DNA of 7,185 nt from the NCBI GenBank assembly GCA_023140035.1, contig JAGLML010000050.1, positions 1-7,185 on the forward strand, read 5' to 3'. Every line of letters starts with the position of its first letter. The stretch's first letter is position 1. Made by a program: the position numbers and the translations under genes. This DNA comes from Thermoplasmatales archaeon (GTDB lineage Archaea; Thermoplasmatota; E2; DHVEG-1). This document shows, piece by piece, positions 1-4,961 of the stretch. The notes under the pieces were generated by a model. The model did no database searches, was not told the origin of the DNA, and was given only the letters and a program-made list of their open reading frames with translations.

Positions 1-37
1 CATTATCACGATATGTGGGTTAAGGTAGGTTTTTAAG
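1..37 (+). promoter_or_regulatory. Promoter of the HNH gene, first copy of a duplicated promoter
   Basis: A TATA-like element TTTTTAA lies at 30-36, and archaeal spacing would put the transcription start near 59, just before the ribosome-binding site and the ATG at 73. The upstream part (ATTATCACGATATGTGGG and following bases) recurs at 521-557 with only three differences over the first 36 positions. Conservation extends beyond the TATA element, so the repeat probably includes a regulator site as well as the basal promoter. The copy begins at the window edge and may continue to the left. The transcription start is inferred, not seen. Confidence 0.55.
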
Positions 38-60
38 GGAATAACTATTTCAGAGCTATA

Positions 61-70
61 AGGAGGAGGT
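61..70 (+). promoter_or_regulatory. Ribosome-binding site of the HNH gene
   Basis: AGGAGGAGGT is complementary to the anti-Shine-Dalgarno end of archaeal 16S rRNA. It ends two bases before the ATG at 73 and supports that start. Confidence 0.7.
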
Positions 71-72
71 AT

Positions 73-504
73 ATGGCAAAAATAAATGAAAAAAAGCTAG
101 AATTGTATGCGAATAAACTCTATCGAGGAGACTTAGCGAGATATGAAAAGAAGGTAGAGCGAGATGATATATTTTCCATTGGTTCGTTTTTTAGAGAAGA
201 AGAAAAAATAAGAAGAGTACCTGTATCAAAATCTCAGGAAAAAACTGTATTAAATACCCATAAGAACAAATGTGTGATTTGTAGTAAACCTTACGATAAA
301 GATGATTTCGAGATTCATCATATTAATGGAAATCAGTCTAAAACAGTTACAAAGAATCTAGTTCCACTTTGTCATAGATGTCATAAGAAGATAACTACAA
401 CAGCAAATGCAAAATTAAGAGACCATATAGTTAAACAAGGAGGAAAGAAACCTAGAAGTCCTTTAGGGCCACCTGAAATCAAATTACTAAAATTCAAGTT
501 TTGA
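73..504 (+). CDS. HNH endonuclease-like protein
   Basis: This 143-residue protein carries a compact HNH (beta-beta-alpha-metal) nuclease motif. A first zinc knuckle C67-x2-C70 is followed by the histidine pair H82-H83 in EIHHINGN, the conserved N95 in KNLVPLC, and a second knuckle C100-x2-C103 with H104. In HNH nucleases the first histidine of this kind of motif activates water and the Asn/His residues hold the catalytic metal, so the catalytic set looks complete. The N-terminal 60 residues are charged and helical with no recognised domain, and the C-terminal tail is basic. The start is set by AGGAGGAGGT just upstream. The gene has its own promoter, nearly identical to that of the next gene. 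It could be a stand-alone restriction-type or mobile-element nuclease; the target is unknown. The fold assignment is firm, the role is not. Confidence 0.85.
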   Translation: MAKINEKKLELYANKLYRGDLARYEKKVERDDIFSIGSFFREEEKIRRVPVSKSQEKTVLNTHKNKCVICSKPYDKDDFEIHHINGNQSKTVTKNLVPLCHRCHKKITTTANAKLRDHIVKQGGKKPRSPLGPPEIKLLKFKF

Positions 505-520
505 AAAATCATTTGTCAAT

Positions 521-558
521 CATTATCACAATATGTGGGTTAAGATATGTTTTTAAAT
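521..558 (+). promoter_or_regulatory. Second copy of the duplicated promoter, upstream of the small-gene operon
   Basis: This copy matches 1-36 at 33 of 36 positions, including ATATGTGGGTTAAG and the TATA-like TTTTTAAA at 550-557. The expected transcription start is near 580, leaving about 25 bases of leader before the ATG at 605. The element would drive the genes from 605 to 1926, because no comparable TATA element is visible between them. Identity upstream of the TATA element argues for a shared regulator with the HNH gene. Confidence 0.55.
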
Positions 559-576
559 AAGGAGAAGTTTTGAAAT

Positions 577-600
577 TGTAGATTTGGGGAAAAGGTAGGA
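577..600 (+). promoter_or_regulatory. Leader repeat copy 1 (degenerate) before the gene at 605
   Basis: TTGTAGATTTGGGG followed by AAAAGGTAGGA resembles the leaders at 1074, 1448 and 1727, but the GGAGGAGG core is altered. It is the only credible ribosome-binding region for the ATG at 605. Confidence 0.45.
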
Positions 601-604
601 TATT

Positions 605-1054
605 ATGGAAAATGTTGAAATTATTTTTAGCGTGGTAGCATTAATAGTAGCAGTATCTTCTGTAATTATAATGCTACATTCATCATGGAAATCAAGAAAA
701 TTGAGTTCATATTTAGAGATTTTTAAATATTTACAAAATGAAGATGTAAGAAAAGCAAGAGGTAAAGTAATTGAAATTGGGGAAAATAAAAATAAAAAGA
801 GTTTTGAATCTTGGACAGATGATGATATAAAATATGCTGAAAAGGTATGTCATACATTTGATTTAGTTGGCATTCTAGAAAACGATAGGTTAGTTAAAAA
901 AGGATTCATTGCTAAAACATATAGAAGAACTTTGATTTTATGTTGGGAAGCAGTAAAACCAATGATTGATAATTATAGAAATTATAGGAAAAATAGAGAT
1001 CCTAAACATTGGGATAAGTTTGAAATGTTGTATGATAAGGCAAAACAATTATAA
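605..1054 (+). CDS. Single-TM membrane protein resembling DUF4760
   Basis: This 149-residue protein has one hydrophobic helix at about residues 6-26, followed by a basic stop-transfer WKSRK and a charged, mostly helical cytoplasmic part. The order of short blocks (a YLEIFKYLQ helix, then FDLVGIL, then a helix containing LCWEAVKP, then HWDKFEMLYDKA) resembles the DUF4760 family, whose members are membrane-anchored helical proteins of unknown function. This is recognition from memory, not a search result. The gene probably starts an operon with the three zinc-ribbon genes downstream: it has the duplicated promoter at 521-558, and the next gene starts 39 bases after its stop. Nothing suggests an enzymatic activity. 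Proteins of this kind are often found in accessory regions, so a sensor or effector role is possible but unproven. Confidence 0.7.
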   Translation: MENVEIIFSVVALIVAVSSVIIMLHSSWKSRKLSSYLEIFKYLQNEDVRKARGKVIEIGENKNKKSFESWTDDDIKYAEKVCHTFDLVGILENDRLVKKGFIAKTYRRTLILCWEAVKPMIDNYRNYRKNRDPKHWDKFEMLYDKAKQL

Positions 1055-1073
1055 AAAATTAGTTGTAGTAACT

Positions 1074-1090
1074 TGTAGTTTGGAGGAGGA
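1074..1090 (+). promoter_or_regulatory. Leader repeat copy 2 with ribosome-binding site for the gene at 1094
   Basis: TTGTAGTTTGGAGGAGG ends three bases before the ATG at 1094. GGAGGAGG is the ribosome-binding site, and the TTGTAG-TTTGG part upstream is conserved with the leaders at 1448 and 1727 beyond what ribosome binding needs. Confidence 0.6.
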
Positions 1091-1093
1091 AAA

Positions 1094-1453
1094 ATGAAGC
1101 GAAAAATTGTAATTGCAGGAGTAGTCATTGCCTTTATAGGTCTTTTTTTGTATCTTGCTGGTACAAACATGTATGAACGTTATAAATATGATGGTCTTAA
1201 TTTTAGTTTGACTGGTGGTGTTGGTGGAGTTATTGATTACAGTAGCCAGAGACGGACAGCAACCACTATTACAGGTATGGGATTTTTGTCATTATTTATC
1301 GGTGTTCCTATGGCAATTATTGGTTCTGTAATGGAAGATGAAAATACTGATAAAAAACGTGTTGATAGACGTTGTCCTAATTGTGGTAGAGAGATTCCTT
1401 TTGATGCAAAGATATGCCCTTATTGTAAGAGAGAATTTGAGGATTACTTGTAG
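1094..1453 (+). CDS. Two-TM protein with C-terminal zinc ribbon
   Basis: The protein has 119 residues. Hydrophobic helices lie at about 5-23 and 62-80, separated by a short Gly-rich loop. A linker of about ten charged residues leads to a C-terminal zinc ribbon with C94-P-N-C97 and C108-P-Y-C111. This is the familiar small archaeal and bacterial layout in which a rubredoxin-like ribbon hangs from a membrane hairpin, usually annotated only as zinc-ribbon domain-containing protein. Both termini are expected on the cytoplasmic side, so the ribbon would sit next to the soluble zinc-ribbon proteins encoded immediately downstream. The stop codon TAG at 1451-1453 lies inside the next gene's leader repeat, so translation of the two is tightly linked. 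The structural call is good; the function is unknown. Confidence 0.78.
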   Translation: MKRKIVIAGVVIAFIGLFLYLAGTNMYERYKYDGLNFSLTGGVGGVIDYSSQRRTATTITGMGFLSLFIGVPMAIIGSVMEDENTDKKRVDRRCPNCGREIPFDAKICPYCKREFEDYL

Positions 1454-1466
1454 ATTTGGAGGAGGA
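1448..1466 (+). promoter_or_regulatory. Leader repeat copy 3 with ribosome-binding site for the gene at 1473
   Basis: The repeat starts TTGTAGATTTGG and ends GGAGGAGG. It contains the stop codon of the preceding gene (TAG, 1451-1453) and ends a few bases before the ATG at 1473. It decides the start: the reading frame is open upstream through the leader (giving CRFGGGK), but that stretch is leader rather than coding sequence. Confidence 0.65.
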
Positions 1467-1472
1467 AAATAT

Positions 1473-1697
1473 ATGGTAGATAAAGGAGTGAAAGAACTCT
1501 GTCCCACTTGCGGACAGCCCATGACGTTTGAAAAATCAGAGAAACAATCAACAAAAATGAAAAAAACATTAAAAGACGAGGATAGGAATGAAGAGACTTT
1601 TGACATATCCCAAATTTGGCATTGTCTCAACTGTAGTGAAGAATGGGAAATTGATTTAATAAAAAATATTTGGAGAAAAACTGAAATAACAAAATAA
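1473..1697 (+). CDS. Small zinc-ribbon protein
   Basis: This soluble protein has 74 residues. A treble-clef or ribbon-type metal site is formed by C10-P-T-C13 near the N-terminus and C51-L-N-C54 near the C-terminus, separated by a long charged insert rich in Lys and Glu (about residues 20-45). The second knuckle is followed by EEWEID, typical of the last beta strand of such ribbons. The frame stays open upstream to about 1338, overlapping the previous gene, but GGAGGAGG at 1459-1466 selects the ATG at 1473. It follows the two-TM zinc-ribbon gene with a gap of only 19 bases and is probably cotranscribed. The pattern resembles small nucleic-acid-binding or transcription-associated ribbons, but no specific family is recognised. 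Confidence 0.72.
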   Translation: MVDKGVKELCPTCGQPMTFEKSEKQSTKMKKTLKDEDRNEETFDISQIWHCLNCSEEWEIDLIKNIWRKTEITK

Positions 1698-1726
1698 TGA
1701 AGTTTTCATAGGTTTGAAGAGTGATT

Positions 1727-1743
1727 GTAGATTTGGAGGAGGT
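1727..1743 (+). promoter_or_regulatory. Leader repeat copy 4 with ribosome-binding site for the gene at 1750
   Basis: TTGTAGATTTGGAGGAGG ends shortly before the ATG at 1750. It is essentially identical to copy 3, although the genes it precedes differ, and it supports the start at 1750 over the in-frame ATG at 1714. Confidence 0.65.
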
Positions 1744-1749
1744 AAAGAT

Positions 1750-1926
1750 ATGCTTCACATTAAATGCAGGACATGCGGTTGGCGTTTACCTTTTTCTAGC
1801 AGGAGAAATGAAGATACTGTTAAAAGCCGAGGAAACGGAAAAATAATATGTCCTAATTGTGGTAAAACATTGATTCAAAGTAGTCCTTTAAACAAGTTCA
1901 AACTCAGTGAAATTCTTGAACTGTAG
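1750..1926 (+). CDS. Tiny zinc-ribbon protein
   Basis: This 58-residue protein consists of little more than one zinc ribbon: C6-R-T-C9-G-W, a short basic insert, then C34-P-N-C37-G-K. The CGW and CPNCGK blocks are typical of double-CxxC ribbons that bind one zinc ion. A basic stretch between the knuckles (RRNEDTVKSRGNGK) could contact nucleic acid. An earlier in-frame ATG at 1714 exists, but the ribosome-binding site at 1736-1743 fits the ATG at 1750 and the extra residues are translated leader. It is the last gene of the plus-strand cluster. Its final 39 bases overlap the 3' end of the convergent minus-strand gene. Function unknown; it is a plausible partner of the other zinc-ribbon proteins in the operon. 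Confidence 0.7.
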   Translation: MLHIKCRTCGWRLPFSSRRNEDTVKSRGNGKIICPNCGKTLIQSSPLNKFKLSEILEL

Positions 1927-3210
1927 CAGTAAATTTGAAGCCGCCAGTTCCATCAATCCCCTGTCCAGGTCATAATCACTGATATCACTTGTGGGAATCC
2001 CACGTCTGAGTTCAGCCAGTGGAAGTCTCTCCAATCCTGTCTCCCTTGATATGCGTTTGATATGCTTCAGAATCTTATTCGCATCAGTGGTCAGGTTGAA
2101 TCTGGTGGGCATCTGGGTTAGTGGGTGATGTGATGTTCTCCCAGTCTCCTTGGCATCTTCAATGAAATCAAAGTACTCAGAGAAAATCCCTTCCACATCA
2201 TGTTTCATGTGGGTGAAATCATCTTCAGTGATAGTCTGTTTGAAATGTAATCGTGCCCATGAATTTGCTAGTCTCAACAATCCTGTATTATCAAGTGGTA
2301 ACTGCATATCTGACTTGCGTAACAGGGTCTCTCCAGTCCGCTGAACTATCTTAGCAAGTCTGACTTGTGTTGATTGTTCAATGTGTGGATGTATCAACAT
2401 CGCACTCATTTCATAATCAAACACATCTCTGTCAAGCCCCCATTGTCTCTTAGTATACTGAACATCTGGGATGATAACTGGAATCTGAGTGGGCATCATC
2501 AACCTTTCAGCTTCAGGGCTGAGAGTGAACAGGTAGTTGAATGATAACTCTTCAGAAATCATCCTTGTATATGCCCTGTTAGCCGACTTGGCATCATCAG
2601 GTGTTCTGATGGGTTTGTACATATACGCCTTGTTTTGTTTGAGAAAATCACTAGGTAACAACCATCTCAGTGATGTATTCAAGTGTACCAAATCACGTGT
2701 TGACCCCAGTGGAGCAAGTGACTGTGCACCAATCCCACCAATCCCATAACTTGACTTGGGACATGACAACACATTGATAGCGATTTCTGTACTGAACAAG
2801 GGTGATTCTTCCCCATGCCAGTTATCAGTGAGTCTGTGGAGAAATCCATCCAATTCAAGGTGGGGTTTTGGGAGTTCATCTGGTTTCAATGGCTCATACC
2901 CATCAACAATGCAGAATTCACTAGTGTAGGAACCATACGTTTTCTTTCTCGGTATTTTGATATTTCTTTCAATCTTTTCTACAAGTACTCGAATCAACCC
3001 TTCCTCGATAGGGATATGAACTTCATCGGGAATAAGATATGTATAAGGAGACATCGGATGATTACTAAATGGGTTTTTCTTTAATCGAAAAGACCTGATG
3101 TCAATCCATTCAATCCAGCCTACATGGACATTTTCAGGTTTTAGTAAGTAAATTTCGAAGTTAGTCCAGGGTCCCTTTTCTCTCTTATCTAAACGCAAGG
3201 TTTGTGGCAT
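1888..3210 (-). CDS. Protein with MCM-like lid and winged helix but no visible Walker A
   Basis: From the preferred start the protein has 440 residues; a GTG at 3276 would give 462, and the numbering here uses 462. The C-terminal part resembles the end of MCM helicases. PLDNTGLLRLANSWARLHF followed by TITEDDF (about 327-354) matches the AAA+ lid helix block (RLAEAHAR...VT.ED), and residues 398-455 look like a winged helix. No GxxxxGK[ST] Walker A motif is present, so it is unlikely to be an active ATPase. A Gly-rich YGIGGIGAQS block (177-186) is distinctive, but I do not recognise it. GGGAGG at 3221-3226 places the start at ATG 3210, with TATA-like elements just upstream. G+C is visibly higher than in the plus-strand genes. 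It may bind DNA in replication or in a mobile element. The MCM likeness is moderate evidence only. Confidence 0.7.
   Translation of the reverse strand: MPQTLRLDKREKGPWTNFEIYLLKPENVHVGWIEWIDIRSFRLKKNPFSNHPMSPYTYLIPDEVHIPIEEGLIRVLVEKIERNIKIPRKKTYGSYTSEFCIVDGYEPLKPDELPKPHLELDGFLHRLTDNWHGEESPLFSTEIAINVLSCPKSSYGIGGIGAQSLAPLGSTRDLVHLNTSLRWLLPSDFLKQNKAYMYKPIRTPDDAKSANRAYTRMISEELSFNYLFTLSPEAERLMMPTQIPVIIPDVQYTKRQWGLDRDVFDYEMSAMLIHPHIEQSTQVRLAKIVQRTGETLLRKSDMQLPLDNTGLLRLANSWARLHFKQTITEDDFTHMKHDVEGIFSEYFDFIEDAKETGRTSHHPLTQMPTRFNLTTDANKILKHIKRISRETGLERLPLAELRRGIPTSDISDYDLDRGLMELAASNLLLQFKNFTEFELV
1895..1922. repeat. Inverted repeat in the convergent gene overlap
   Basis: AGTTCAA (1895-1901) and TTGAACT (1916-1922) are exact reverse complements with a 14-base loop. 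They lie within the 39-base overlap of the zinc-ribbon gene and the MCM-like gene. The hairpin could slow transcription from either side, but there is no following T tract, so a terminator role is speculative. Confidence 0.3.
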
Positions 3211-3220
3211 AGAAACCAAA

Positions 3221-3263
3221 CCTCCCATCCTATGTCTAAATGAATATAAATGGCTTAAAGGTT
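3221..3263 (-). promoter_or_regulatory. Promoter and ribosome-binding region of the MCM-like gene
   Basis: Reading the minus strand, two TATA-like elements occur: CTTTAAG at about 3256-3262 and TTTATATT at 3243-3250. The first would start transcription near 3231, leaving a short leader that contains GGGAGG (3221-3226), ten bases before the ATG at 3210. The second would start transcription almost at that ATG. Both make the GTG at 3276 an unlikely start. Confidence 0.4.
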
Positions 3264-3320
3264 TGTATCTCATCACCAGAATCTATCAATTTTCGAAAAA
3301 AGTGAGGAGGATGGGAGGGA

Positions 3321-3364
3321 TTGAAAAAAGGAAGGGGTGCGGATAGGGTTTGTATCCACACTCC
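3321..3364 (-). terminator. Hairpin plus T tract downstream of the secreted-protein operon
   Basis: The arms at 3334-3345 and 3353-3364 (core GGATA/TATCC extended by GTG/CAC and GG/CC) form a stem with one mismatch and one wobble around a 7-base loop. On the minus strand the stem is followed by TTCCTTTTTTC. This is a classical intrinsic terminator layout and would back up the oligo-T site at 3427-3442. Confidence 0.55.
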
Positions 3365-3424
3365 TAATGACTTACGAGAGATGGGGTTTATTAATCGAAA
3401 TATCTTTGAGATTAATGCAGGCAC

Positions 3425-3443
3425 TTAAAAAATTAAAAAAAAG
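3425..3443 (-). terminator. Oligo-T terminator after the small acidic membrane protein gene
   Basis: On the minus strand a run of eight T, then AA, then six T begins about ten bases after the stop codon at 3452. Oligo-T tracts without a hairpin are the usual archaeal termination signal. Confidence 0.65.
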
Positions 3444-3451
3444 ATTGAGGG

Positions 3452-3658
3452 TTAAACCATTTCACCGATTTCTATTTCATCATCCTCTCCTAGAAAAATT
3501 TCATCGATTTCATTAACTATATCTTCGTCATTTATTGTTTCAGTCGAACCATCATATTGTTTTTCTTCGGTAGTCGATTGATTGAAATAACTGTAACTAA
3601 CCATCACTGAAACCAAGATAATAAAAAGAAAAAATATTGATATTAATTTTTTATCCAT
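3452..3658 (-). CDS. Short membrane-anchored acidic protein
   Basis: This 68-residue protein has a basic N-terminus (MDKK) and a strongly hydrophobic helix at about 5-24, serving as a signal peptide or uncleaved anchor. The rest is exported and strongly acidic, ending DEIEIGEMV. No lipobox cysteine is present. The gene begins 30 bases after the stop of the secreted glycoprotein gene, on the same strand, and is the second gene of that operon. GGAG at 3672-3675 and GTGAT nearer the start are weak ribosome-binding candidates. Oligo-T at 3427-3442 ends the unit. The length, anchor and ordered acidic C-terminus suggest a surface partner or docking peptide for the neighbouring secreted protein. That is inference; I do not recognise a named family. 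Confidence 0.65.
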   Translation of the reverse strand: MDKKLISIFFLFIILVSVMVSYSYFNQSTTEEKQYDGSTETINDEDIVNEIDEIFLGEDDEIEIGEMV

Positions 3659-3688
3659 CTTTTATCACTTTCTCCATTAGTCCCTGTT

Positions 3689-4564
3689 TCAATTTGGTTT
3701 TCCTTTGCCTTTTCCTTTACCGTTGTTATGCATATCATCTACAGATGCTTGTGCTTTTATTTTTTTCCTAATATTATCTTCTTTTACTTCAGAAAATATC
3801 TGATATTTCTTTTCTTTTGTCATCTGATTGACCATCTTGCAAATCTGTGATTTTATTTGTTCTAGTGATATGTTACCGTTTTCATATTCATCAATCATTG
3901 AATTATTGCTCTCTCCGATAATTCCATATAATCTATGCAATTGATTCCTGTTAAATTGTCTAATTCTGTTCCTTATTTTTTTACTATAGTTCTGTAGTTC
4001 ATCACCGACCATCTCTCTAATTCTTTCTTTCAGTTCTTTTATCTTTTCATCATCTAATAGCTCTTTAACTGTTTCCCGAAATTGCTTGGTCAGGTTTCTT
4101 GCTTCAATTTTAAGTTCAACAAATACTCGTACTGAATCGTTAGAACCGGGGTCTGTTCCATTGATTTCTTCTAATAAAAGCCTCATTTCAGCAAGTATTG
4201 ATTCCAGGTCAGATGTGTTAAATTCCATTGCTTTTAAAACTTCGATAGCTCTTTCTCCTTTGATAAGATTTTTTAGGATAGCTTTTTCAAGTTGTAATAG
4301 TCTTATTTCTGCACCTAAAGAATTGTTCATTATTTCAATTTCTTCTTCTGTTTCATTATCTAAGTTACCTTCATCTTGTTCCTCTGTTTCATTTGTATCA
4401 GGATTTTCTGTCTCATTATTATCTGACGTTTCATTTTCTCCATTTTGTGTTCCACCTTCAAACTCACCGTTGTGATTTTCTCCAGCTTCTTCATCTGCTA
4501 ATGCCAATGATGCAATAGAAACCATCAGCATCAGTACAACCATTATGTTTGTTATTTTTTTCAT
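3689..4564 (-). CDS. Secreted sequon-rich helical protein
   Basis: The 291-residue protein starts with a clear signal peptide (MKKITNIMVV to about ASLALA), cleaved near residue 23. An acidic Asn/Glu/Thr-rich linker of about 50 residues follows, then a mostly alpha-helical domain to near the end, and a low-complexity tail (GKGKGKGKPN). Twelve N-x-S/T sequons are visible, four in the linker, implying heavy N-glycosylation outside the membrane. The helical part, with blocks like NTSDLESILAEM, FVELKIEARNLTKQFRE and the EKK/VKEDNIRKK end, resembles a widespread archaeal secreted helical family of unknown function. The start is set by GAGGTG at 4573-4578, eight bases before ATG 4564; an in-frame start at 4603 lacks support. 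It is the first gene of an operon with the small acidic protein. Confidence 0.78.
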   Translation of the reverse strand: MKKITNIMVVLMLMVSIASLALADEEAGENHNGEFEGGTQNGENETSDNNETENPDTNETEEQDEGNLDNETEEEIEIMNNSLGAEIRLLQLEKAILKNLIKGERAIEVLKAMEFNTSDLESILAEMRLLLEEINGTDPGSNDSVRVFVELKIEARNLTKQFRETVKELLDDEKIKELKERIREMVGDELQNYSKKIRNRIRQFNRNQLHRLYGIIGESNNSMIDEYENGNISLEQIKSQICKMVNQMTKEKKYQIFSEVKEDNIRKKIKAQASVDDMHNNGKGKGKGKPN

Positions 4565-4572
4565 ATTATCAA

Positions 4573-4578
4573 CACCTC
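4573..4578 (-). promoter_or_regulatory. Ribosome-binding site of the secreted glycoprotein gene
   Basis: GAGGTG on the minus strand lies eight bases before ATG 4564. It decides that start over the in-frame codon at 4603, which would add 13 residues ahead of an otherwise ideal signal peptide. Confidence 0.7.
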
Positions 4579-4579
4579 G

Positions 4580-4601
4580 GAAACCAATCCATGCTGGTTT
4601 C
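4580..4601. repeat. Inverted repeat in the leader or core promoter of the secreted glycoprotein gene
   Basis: GAAACC (4580-4585) and GGTTTC (4596-4601) are exact reverse complements separated by ten bases, about one helical turn. This layout fits a dimeric repressor site or, if transcription starts upstream, a leader hairpin just before the ribosome-binding site. Confidence 0.4.
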
Positions 4602-4636
4602 AATTATATGTTGGATGAAACAGCATATATATTTTA
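4602..4636 (-). promoter_or_regulatory. TATA elements of the secreted-protein operon
   Basis: On the minus strand TAAAATATATATG (4624-4636) is a strong TATA candidate predicting a start near 4604 and a leader of about 40 bases. A second, weaker one, CATATAATT (about 4602-4610), would predict a start near 4581 and a leader of about 16 bases. Which one is used cannot be told from sequence. Confidence 0.5.
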
Positions 4637-4638
4637 GC

Positions 4639-4667
4639 CGGAACAAAGCGGAACAAAGCGGAACAAC
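4639..4667. repeat. Three 10-bp tandem repeats directly upstream of a TATA box
   Basis: The unit CGGAACAAAG occurs twice exactly and a third time as CGGAACAACC, at a strict 10-bp period. On the minus strand this reads as TTGTTCCG units ending three bases before the TATA element at 4624-4636. The one-helical-turn period and the position suggest an array of transcription-factor sites on one DNA face, acting as activator sites or blocking the promoter. Confidence 0.65.
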
Positions 4668-4751
4668 CGTGGAAAAATCAACCATTTTTCATAAACATTG
4701 TGAGTATTCTACTCATAAGATTACAAATATCTTTATTCGCAGTGCACAATT

Positions 4752-4835
4752 TTACCACTAAACCTTTTTAAATTCATCCATCACATCTTCTCTGATTAAA
4801 TCCAAATAGACACAGATATTGTACTTAATTCCAGA
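4752..4835 (-). pseudogene. Remnant A of a tyrosine recombinase C-terminus
   Basis: On the minus strand this segment reads VYLDLIREDVMDEFKKV and then TAG. It aligns without gaps with remnant B over about 58 bases (4754-4811 versus 6562-6619), including a 17-base exact match (4795-4811). In B the reading ends KKVEW; here the Glu codon has become TAG (4758-4760), but the Trp codon and a stop still follow. Just upstream a two-base insertion relative to B breaks the frame in the region that in B reads QNLNTTAVY. The TT-x-x-Y pattern is that of the nucleophile tyrosine end of phage-type integrases. The remainder of the gene is absent. Homology to B is seen directly; the integrase identity is inferred from the short motif. 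Confidence 0.5.
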
Positions 4836-4840
4836 AAATG

Positions 4841-4855
4841 GTGAGGAGGAGGATG
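4841..4855 (-). repeat. Downstream motif CATCC(TCC)nTCAC, two-TCC version
   Basis: On the minus strand CATCCTCCTCCTCAC follows the terminator of the 490-residue secreted protein gene. Versions with one TCC (3302-3313) and none (6768-6776) follow the other two minus-strand transcription units in this window. Confidence 0.35.
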
Positions 4856-4871
4856 AGGGGGAGAGGCAAAG

Positions 4872-4912
4872 AAAAAGAGAAGTCCCTCGCATCTTGATTG
4901 CATCATACGAGG
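4872..4912 (-). terminator. Hairpin plus pyrimidine/T tract after the 490-residue secreted protein gene
   Basis: On the minus strand CCTCGTAT (4905-4912) pairs with ATGCGAGG (4885-4892), with one G-T wobble and a 12-base loop, and is followed by CTTCTCTTTTTC. It lies about 50 bases after the stop at 4962. The layout matches the element at 3321-3364. Confidence 0.55.
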
Positions 4913-4961
4913 TATTGATTTATGGTATGTTATTTATTGATTCTGTGGGGAGTATTTTTCA

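Noticed and set aside
982..1170. Minus-strand open frame over the zinc-ribbon operon
   Set aside because: It is antisense to two well-supported genes with their own ribosome-binding sites and has no initiation signal of its own.
577..1743. CRISPR array or integron attC array formed by the regular leader repeats
   Set aside because: Spacings are unequal, each repeat is a ribosome-binding leader right before a start codon, and no integrase-type inverted core is visible in the repeats.
1714..1749. ATG at 1714 as the start of the last zinc-ribbon gene
   Set aside because: It lacks a ribosome-binding site, and the region contains the leader repeat whose GGAGGAGG fits the ATG at 1750.
3334..3364. 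Independent structured small RNA
   Set aside because: The hairpin is short and followed by a T tract downstream of an operon, so a terminator is the simpler reading. No promoter for a separate RNA was seen.
3236..3424. Minus-strand open frame upstream of the MCM-like gene
   Set aside because: It crosses a terminator hairpin and the MCM-like gene's promoter, has no ribosome-binding site and gives low-complexity sequence.
4086..4475. Plus-strand Ser-rich open frame
   Set aside because: It is antisense to the secreted glycoprotein gene. The Ser/Leu richness simply mirrors the Asn/Glu/Thr codons of the real gene, and no ribosome-binding site precedes it.
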